Of a DNA stretch of 64,000 bases, positions 57,059 through 64,000 are shown in pieces. Every line of letters starts with the position of its first letter. Position 1 is the stretch's first letter. The position numbers were made by a program, and so were the translations under genes. The notes below the pieces were generated by a model. That model made no database searches, was not told the DNA's origin, and worked only from the letters and a program-made list of their open reading frames with translations. This DNA is from Isoetes taiwanensis (Eukaryota > Streptophyta > Lycopodiopsida > Isoetales > Isoetaceae). The stretch covers positions 8,885,563 through 8,949,562 of the forward strand of contig JAJEKV010000014.1 of the NCBI GenBank assembly GCA_021234155.1. Direction: 5' to 3'.

Positions 57059-57250
57059 CATGCTGTGACCATACCTTAAAATGGTACAACTTTTCCAAAC
57101 CTTAAAATTTCCCAGTTAGGGTTTGCCTATAAATGTAAGTATACCCCTCATTAGCAACTCACAACTTTGCTTCTTGCTCCAAGCCAATCTTCTAGCTTTT
57201 TGAGGTGCTTATACTTCTGTTTGGCATCCCCAGCTTGCATAACATCATAG

Positions 57251-58241
57251 TCACCTCATCATTCAAGCGATGGTACAACGTCACACCCTATATAGCTGAG
57301 GTAAATGTCCATTCCCTCTTCTAATTTGACATATCAGCTACAATAATAGCCAACCCCTTCTACCAGGAAGTTATGCAAGAATACCAAGAAAAGTACGTCC
57401 TGCACTACAGGAACTACCTCCCTGCATAAAATACTTTATACCAATCCTGATTGAGTCCACGACCATAAACAATCAAGTCCAGCCCTTTAGGCTAAAAATT
57501 TACCAAGATCAACCATTCTGCTGTAGTCATAATAGTTGTCCCAAGATGTACATTAAAACAGGCTTTAAGGATATAGAGGGTCAAAATCAAACAAATACAT
57601 CACAATTATTGAAGTTTTTTGTGTAGGCATGGAGAAGGGTTTAGAAAGGAACATCTTAGAATCCCCAAGGCAAGCTGTATGCAAAATTCAAAATTTCAAG
57701 CTTGGCTGTGGCTTATTGGAAGGAAGGATTAAGAAAGAAGGAAGGAAGGAAGGAAGGAAGCATATTTTAACGTCACACCACTAGGCAGCATCCAACCACA
57801 TTTAACCGAGCAGAGTACATAATCTTGTTAGGAATTCAACATAAAATAATAATTCTAGGGAAAGGTCCTTATGCACAAATATCATCATGCCAGGAAAAAA
57901 TGTAACAATCATGAGACGAGGAAGGATGCCAATGCAAATAGAGAGGAAGGGGCCCAAGAAACCCCGGGACAATTGGACTGCATAAGGCAAAGAAGGCACG
58001 AAAATCGAACACAAACAACAACTACGGCCACCACCAAAGCACATAAAATCAAAACTCTAGAACCAATGTACCAACAAACTACAGAGAATACCTAATTACA
58101 AGACGCTATGGAAGTAAGAACAAAAATACATAACCTATATCATTCATGCATAATAGACTCAAGCGAACTTTCATGAAGACAAGAAAACATAGATAAACTT
58201 TGAGGTAAACAAGAAAATAAAAATACAAAATGAATGATGTG
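57251..58241. other. no gene recognised
   Basis: Short open frames only. An AAGG microsatellite lies at about 57717-57760. Confidence 0.4.
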
Positions 58242-58619
58242 TTATTGCAAACCATATATTTTAAATTGCCACATATGATGAGAAGTGTCAACTGAGTTAG
58301 CCAATAGCGACGAAAGCTTCGACATCATAATTTGCCTCACCCTAGTATATTGCATTCCAAACTGATGATAATAATAAAGATCATTTGCAGCCCTTGCTTG
58401 TGCACTTGTATACTCTTCAAAAGAATAATTTTCGTGAAACCATTCGACCTTTCCATCGGTATCCTGACCAGTATAGAAAGTCACAGCTTTTAAAGAAAAT
58501 CTTTCTGAAACAATGTTATCAGGCTCTTTCTCATGCCCATAAACTCTTCCAACATCTCCAACTGCCTCATTTTCATCTACATCGCCAAACTTGAGAGAGG
58601 AATCAGCCCTTGAATCCAA
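58242..58619 (-). other. unassigned 125-codon ORF next to the DiT1-like pseudogene
   Basis: Reads MDSRADSSLKFGDVDENEAV, later WFHENYSFEEYTSAQARAAN and RVRQIMMSKLSSLLANSV. It overlaps the end of the pseudogene frame upstream. The composition is protein-like, but I know no family. It could be a captured exon. Confidence 0.25.
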
Positions 58620-58749
58620 ATATATTTAACCATGGCACTTTGCAATGCAACAAGGAGCACAGCTACCGTAAATTCTGTGACCCTGCAGGCCGACCCTTCT
58701 AGCAATCTCAAAAAATAAAAAGGAGCTCTAGCTACAGATGAAACCAAAT

Positions 58750-59260
58750 AAGCACTAAAGCTTATTTGAAATAAAACCTGGAACAAAGGCAAAGAATGTA
58801 CCCAACTGGTCCAAGATATTGGCCTATTGCTCCCCGCAGACAAGGTTAACACTCAATGGATTGGCAGCCACTGCAGTCAAGAACATGGTAGAGGAAATAA
58901 CAGATGTCTGAAAACAAGTGAGCATAAGCCATGCCCCCATTTTCCTTTTTGTGCCATCCCCAGAGCAAGGCGAGCCCTCTGGATCTAGATCTGGCTTTTC
59001 CCTTGCTAATTTTGAAGCATCTGGACTGCTTTTACATATTCACTGATGGAGGATAGACAATATACAACAGCCGAGGTATCACCAAGAGGGAAATAAAACC
59101 TGGAACAAAGGCAGCAACAGCCCAATCTGTCCAAGATATTGTCTGGCGTATTGCTACTGCAGCAAGGTTAACACTCAATGGATTGGCAGCCATTGCAGTC
59201 AAGAACATGGCAGACGAAATAACGGATGTCTGAAAACAAGGGAAGGCTTATTCCAGAGAG
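58750..59260 (-). pseudogene. plastid 2-oxoglutarate/malate translocator (DiT1-like) fragment, internally duplicated
   Basis: Copy A (about 59242-59035) reads FQTSVISSAMFLTAMAANPL, SVNLAAVAIRQTISWTDWAV then AAFVPGFISLLVIPRLLYIV and YPPSVNM-stop; the SSPDASKLARE linker follows. Copy B (about 58965-58755) repeats GDGTKRKMGAWLMLTCFQTS, VISSTMFLTAVAANPLSVNL, a stop, and FVPGFIS. In functional DiT1 (DASS/SLC13 family, plastid inner envelope; malate/2-oxoglutarate exchange for ammonia assimilation) this membrane segment occurs once. Stops and the tandem repeat show a dead fragment. Transit peptide and other membrane segments are absent. Confidence 0.78.
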
Positions 59261-59701
59261 GAGAGCCACCATCTCTGCCGCTGGACCAATTAGGGCCACA
59301 ATAATTTCCATACCTTGGAAAAACTTCGAAAGGAATGCTTTGGCGCCGGAATGCCATGGAAACTTTGAATAGTATGGCACAAACTGCTGAAGCAAGCATC
59401 CGGCCGCATCATCCTCTGCACTAAAGCACTAACGCTTCCACTCCAAATCTGTTTCCACTCTGATCACAAGAATGCCCTGAAATGCTATCTACGAGGCTTG
59501 CATGTTCGGCCCCTAAAATAAAAAGAGGGCTTTTGTTGTGAGCCCTTGGATGTTGGACCATTGAAAAAAAAAAGCCAAATCAACGACTAAGAAATGGTGC
59601 ACTCTAGATGTACGCATTAGTACATCCATTCGAATACGCCATGAAATCTTAGGAAAACCTTTGTGAAAAGCGTACAAAAAAAAAAAAAAAAAAAAAAAAA
59701 C

Positions 59702-61327
59702 ATAGATTCAAGATTAAAAAATAATCACATTAGCTCACTGGGTATATTGGTTAAAGTAGTCTTATTAGGACATTGAGTAGAGGTTCGAGCCCTCGTATTT
59801 CATATTCTAAAATCTTAGGCAAAGCCGTATAGAGGTTCGATATTCCCTCAAAACCTTAGGCGAAATCATATTTCATATTTCAAAATCATAAGCGCCTCCA
59901 ATCATAAATGACTATAAGCGAAACGAGAGGTGCTAACAGGTCCCAACATACGATCTGGGTCGTAGAATCGACGAATTCGATGACTGTGATAGTCCAGGGT
60001 GCACCTCGTTTAGAATATGTAGCAAAGTAACTGGGGGTTCTGGGGGGATTTGATATAGATGTAAAAAATAAGAATTCCTGAAACTATAGTATATCCCTAA
60101 AACAATTGAATGGGTTGTTATAAAAAAAAAATATAGATTCAAGATTAAAAAATAATCACATTAGCTCATTGGGTATATTGGTTAAAGTAGTCTTATTAGG
60201 ACATTGAGTTATTTTGGTAGAGGTTTGAGCCCTCGTATTTCATATTCTAAAATCTTAGGCAAAGCCGTATAGAGGTTCGATATTCCCACAAAACCTTAGG
60301 CGAAATCGTATTTTATATTTAAAAATCATAGGTGCCTCCAATCATAAATGACTATAAGCGAAACGAGACGTGCTAATAGGTCCCAACATATGATCTGGGT
60401 CGTAGAACCGACGAATCCGACGACTGTGGTAGTCCAGGGTGCACCTCGTTTAGAATATGTAGCAAAATAACAGGGGGTTCCAAGGGGATTTGATATGGAT
60501 GTAAAAAATAAGAATTCCTAAAACCATAGGCCATATATCCCTAAAAGAATTGAATGGGTTGTTATAAAAAAAAAATTAAAAAAAATCAAGATTAAAAAAT
60601 AATCACATTAGCTCACTGGGTATATTGATTAAAGTAGTCTTATTAGGACATTGAGTTATTTTGGTTGAGGTTCGAGCCCTCGTATTTCATATTCTAAAAT
60701 CTTAGGCAAAGCCATATAGAGGTTCGATATTCCCTCAAAACCTTAGGCAAAATCGTACTTCATCGTTTAAAATCATAAGCGCCTCCAATCATAAATGACT
60801 ATAAGCGAAACGAGAGGTGCGAACATGTCCCAACATACGATCTGGGTCGTAGAATCGATGAATCCGACGACTGTGGTAGTCCGGAGTGCACCTCGTTTAG
60901 AAATATGTATGGATTTGATATGGATGTAAAAAATAAGAATTCCTGAAACCATAGGCCATATATCCCTAAAACAACTGAATGGGTTGTTATAAATATATAT
61001 ATTCAAGATTAAAAAATAATCACATTAGCTTACTGGGTATATTTGTTAAAGTAGTCTTATTAGAACATTGAGTTATTTTGGTAGAGGTTCGAGCCCTCGT
61101 ATTTTATATTCTAAAATCTTAGGCAAAGCCATATAGAGGTTCGATATTCCCTCACAATCTTAGGCGAAATTGTATTTCATATTTCAAAATCATAAGCGCC
61201 TCCAATCATAAATGACTATAAGCAAAACGAGAGGTGCTAACAGGTCCTAACATACGATCTGGGTCGTAGGATCGATGAATCCGACGATTGTGGTAGTCCA
61301 GGATGCACCTCGTTTAGAACATGTAGC
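59702..61327 (+). repeat. four-unit tandem array with tRNA-like (SINE-type) promoter boxes
   Basis: Units begin TTCAAGATTAAAAAATAATC (or a close variant) at about 59708, 60139, 60585 and 61003, so periods are about 431, 447 and 418 bp; the last is cut at about 61327. Each unit has TAGCTCACTGGGTA (box-A-like) and, 45-60 bases on, GGTTCGAGCCC (box-B-like), then a shared 3' part (ACTATAAGCGAAACGAGA, CATACGATCTGGGTCGTAGA) and an A-rich junction. An A-run of about 25 (59676-59700) precedes the first unit. Copies differ by point changes and small indels. Tandem SINE-like units or a satellite seeded by a SINE are both possible. Confidence 0.85.
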
Positions 61328-64000
61328 AAACCCCATAATAACAAATAAGGAAGATCAAAACCATGCACCATGGAATGCATAAAAAGAAAAGGCATGAAGA
61401 CTGGACATAGTTAACAAGCTAAAAAGAGCACATAAATCTGACATTGTAAATCGTGACTAAAAACCCTCAATAAACTTGTGAACCCTCATACAGAAGCTAA
61501 ATACTGCCGATTTCGTATGAACTAATCTACATCAGTTAACTCAAATTATGCCGATGTTCAAACGTTTGAGCAACCCAGAAACAACAAAACAAAGAATGAA
61601 ATGATTTTTTTAACTTAGCAAGTTAGGGCAAGAAAAATACTTACCACTAAGGATTCAACAGATTTTGCATCTATTCAAGCTCGGCGCCTCATTTCAAGCC
61701 CAACAACGACTTTTTAGCTGCTCCTTGTAGAGATTCAGAGGATTTTGATTTTGGGCAAATGCTTGCTTTCTAGACACGTCCCTTAGCCGATGCCTGCGCC
61801 TGGCAAGAATGGGTGGGGCTTCCATAGCTCTAAAGTAGATTTAGCCATTCTTTTGTAAAGAATTTCTTGACACCTAATTGGTCTAAATGGCATAGGTTCT
61901 CTATACAGCTAGATATTTGTGCAGTGATTCATTTTCTTCTATACCATATGTGACAGGCCATACCATATGGGACAGGCCACACTTAAATGCAAGGATAATG
62001 CTTTAGATCTTATACATTTCCATGATATTCAATACAAGTGAGATAATGCTATCCTATTGTTTAAATTTGGTTTTTCCGGGGTTCCGAAAACTTTTTGGAT
62101 TTTTTTTTTTAGGTTGGTTTGCCTAAGGTTTGGGGTTTTTTATCGCCGAAAAAGTTTTCCGGTGGTCTAAAAATGAGAAAACAAAAATTTAGGGGCCCGA
62201 TGGGTGATTTTGGAGAGGTTTCTATTTTGGGAGTGAATTGCAGATGTCGGCAGATGGACGGAGATGGTGGCGGCTAGCATGCACATGCATTTGCTAGGTA
62301 TAAGGAGGAGGATGGACGAAATGGAGAATGTTTCTCCTGGCTTATCTTATCTGGTCGATTTCATGTAGATGGGGTTTAAGTGGTGGCCGATCACCGAGAA
62401 AATATATTAGCAATTCCTTCATTTATTTGGAAGATCTTATATTTTGAGCGATTTCTTATTATCGATGTGTAAATATTGTTAGGTTAATTCAGCTTCTTCT
62501 TCAATTGGGATGGTTATACTATAAGATTAAGTTTTGTTATCTTCTATTATGCAATGTGGATGCACTTCACGGTAAAAGCTTGATTCTCGCATCGATTCTT
62601 ACGTTCGCACGTCCAAGGTTGGTTTATTATTAATCATCTTAGGTTATAACATTTGTAGCATCTTTCGGCTTCTTAGGTTTGATTCCTTTTCATTTTTATT
62701 TATTAGCATTTGGATGTGCATTTATGGTTTGTTGGATCAATAGCAAAACTATAATGCATTTCTCAAACAATCCAAGCTGCTGTTCAAGGTAAAGTGTAAA
62801 TTCCCTTTGCCCATTGGATCAGCAAGAACATGGACTTTTCTTTCTACTGTGCAACAGATTTAGGGTGTTTTACATATGAAGCAGGAGCCTGTAAGTGAAA
62901 CATTATTTCATCTGATAGGGACTTGAAGCCCTCATGGCCAATGCCCTATGAAGGCTATGCTTACTCCGTTTCATGAAGGAACAAAATGATAGTTCAATCC
63001 TTTCCTTTTCAGGTAAGATTATATTTCCATGTTTGTTGTTCCTATAGTGTTAGGGCATGATGAAGCATTTTCCAAAGAAACAATTTGCCCTTGGCTCTTT
63101 AACTGTTCTAGGATGCTTCTGTTTGGCAATTTTTTGTTTGGTGTTTTTACAAGAACTAAGGCACAATTTCTTATTTGTATCTTTCAAACCCATTATATCC
63201 ATTTGAATACTTGATCCAGAAGGAGAATAAAAATGGAAATACAAACTTTTGTTCTATCTCATAAAGATTTACTATGAAGGGGCATTGTAAGTTGCAGGGT
63301 TGGAACTCTTTGCAGTCAAAAGCTTTTGTGATGCTCACACGTTAGCATAAAAGTATTTTAAAAGCTTTATGTTATTTGTTATTGTCCTATTATTGCTTAG
63401 AATATATTACTGCGCTGTTAGCTGTTAGCAGAGGTGAAAAGAAGCATCGATACTTTATAGTTGCACGAACTGTTGCAGATTATAGTAGTGTAGCTTCATT
63501 TAGTGGTTAGACTATTGTAGACACCATAGCTTCAAGCTTTCATCCATATGGAGAGCATAGATTGCAAAAATGCTAATACCTGAATATTCTAGATGTTTCT
63601 GATATTCAAAGTATAGCACACAGTGTTAGAATTGTTGGAGCAAAAGGCTCTCTTTGCAGTCAATTTGAGTTGTTTTCTATTAAAGAAAAAACTCTTTGTT
63701 AATTCATCTGCATACAGCGTAGTACTGGATATTGCAAGTTCCTACTCCATGCTATCTTTAAAATTTTATTCATGCATCGTAAAAAGAAACTCTTTTAGAC
63801 ATTCGCAAGTGAATGGCGGGGTAAAGTTGATGAAAGAAATGCATCAACATATGGTCTAAATTGCTAGAAGATTGTTGCGATAAGTCGTGTATTCTCAGCT
63901 CATGTTTTGTCCCAATGATTCTGCAAAATCATGAAACATGTTAAGAGATTCATGATCTCGAAAAGGTAAGTTCAGTTTTGCATTTTCTTTGAACTCTTTG
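61328..64000. other. no confident gene to the right edge
   Basis: AT-rich with short open frames. On the minus strand, an ATG near 61822 opens 43 codons (MEAPPILARRRHRLRDVSRK) and a GTAAGT donor lies at about 61648, so a 5' leader exon is conceivable. On the plus strand at 63000-63020, TTTTCAGGTAAG and several open stretches could belong to UTR exons of a gene continuing to the right. I cannot support a product. Confidence 0.3.

Larger units (their letters stand above)
49830..57250 (+). mobile_element. non-autonomous LTR-like retroelement with nested insertions (boundaries approximate)
   Basis: Regions 49.9-51.2 kb and 56.75-57.2 kb share an architecture: two copies of a roughly 70-bp palindrome (ACTACTCACGTCGTG...CACGNCGTGAGTAG), then AATTTCCCAGT and a TATA box (TATAAATA at 51147; TATAAAT at 57128). 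I read them as diverged 5' and 3' LTRs. The left one is split by an L1-type LINE and the internal region by a TIR element. What remains between them is a Lys/Glu-rich ORF (51434-51718) and a 156-codon ORF (56021-56488). There is no RT, so it would depend on other elements. The LTR ends and TSD were not located. Confidence 0.45.

Noticed and set aside
59676-59700. A-run as the end of an inserted retroposon
   Set aside because: No TSD was found around it, and it fits equally well as the A-rich junction that precedes each tandem unit.

Overview
The window is nuclear DNA from a land plant. It carries a plant-type BIG-class ARF-GEF, a plant EF-hand mitochondrial carrier, and pseudogene fragments of a PPR protein, a plastid 2-oxoglutarate/malate (DiT1-like) translocator and a subtilase. 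Genes are split by GT-AG introns in AT-rich DNA, and the space between them is filled with nested transposons. I cannot name the species. A large, repeat-rich genome such as a fern, a gymnosperm or another non-grass lineage would fit; the non-L1-like LINE tail leans weakly towards a non-angiosperm.

Two host genes look complete. (1) On the minus strand at 8044-1542, a four-exon calcium-dependent mitochondrial ATP-Mg/Pi carrier (523 aa: four EF-hands plus three carrier repeats); its second intron is 4.3 kb and holds a LINE remnant. (2) On the plus strand at 31938-38818, an eleven-exon BIG-type SEC7 ARF-GEF (1691 aa). In both genes every junction I assigned keeps the reading frame.

Layout: 1-460 subtilase remnant; 1.5-8.0 kb carrier gene; 8.69-9.47 kb element with terminal inverted repeats (TIRs) and a TTA target-site duplication (TSD); 10.3-15.0 kb decayed Helitron Rep/helicase, itself split by an 851-bp insertion with a 10-bp TSD; 17.06-20.87 kb nearly complete PIF/Harbinger element (Myb-like ORF1 and DDE transposase, TTA TSD); 21-25 kb simple repeats and a SINE; 25.4-25.6 kb dead gypsy gag; 25.6-31.4 kb no recognisable gene; 31.9-38.8 kb BIG gene; 40.1-43.2 kb acidic ORF followed by a broken gypsy gag-protease; 43.2-45.5 kb dyad-rich repeat region; 46.0-47.6 kb PPR pseudogene; 48.3-49.7 kb LTR with initiator-Met primer-binding site; 49.8-57.3 kb LTR-like element containing a 5'-truncated L1-type LINE and a 4.3-kb TIR element; 58.7-59.3 kb internally duplicated DiT1-like pseudogene; 59.7-61.3 kb tandem array of tRNA-like units about 430 bp long; 61.3-64 kb no recognisable gene.

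The two host genes act in separate processes (mitochondrial adenine-nucleotide/phosphate exchange; trans-Golgi/endosomal vesicle traffic) and show no sign of linked function. Most other coding potential belongs to transposons. I found no clear new gene system. The most unusual structures are the tRNA-like tandem array, the 43-bp perfect inverted repeat at 55.3 kb, the CACGCC-containing dyad field at 44-45.3 kb, the roughly 70-bp palindromes shared by two LTR-like regions, and the Harbinger element whose two ORFs both end at a stop just before an open in-frame tail.
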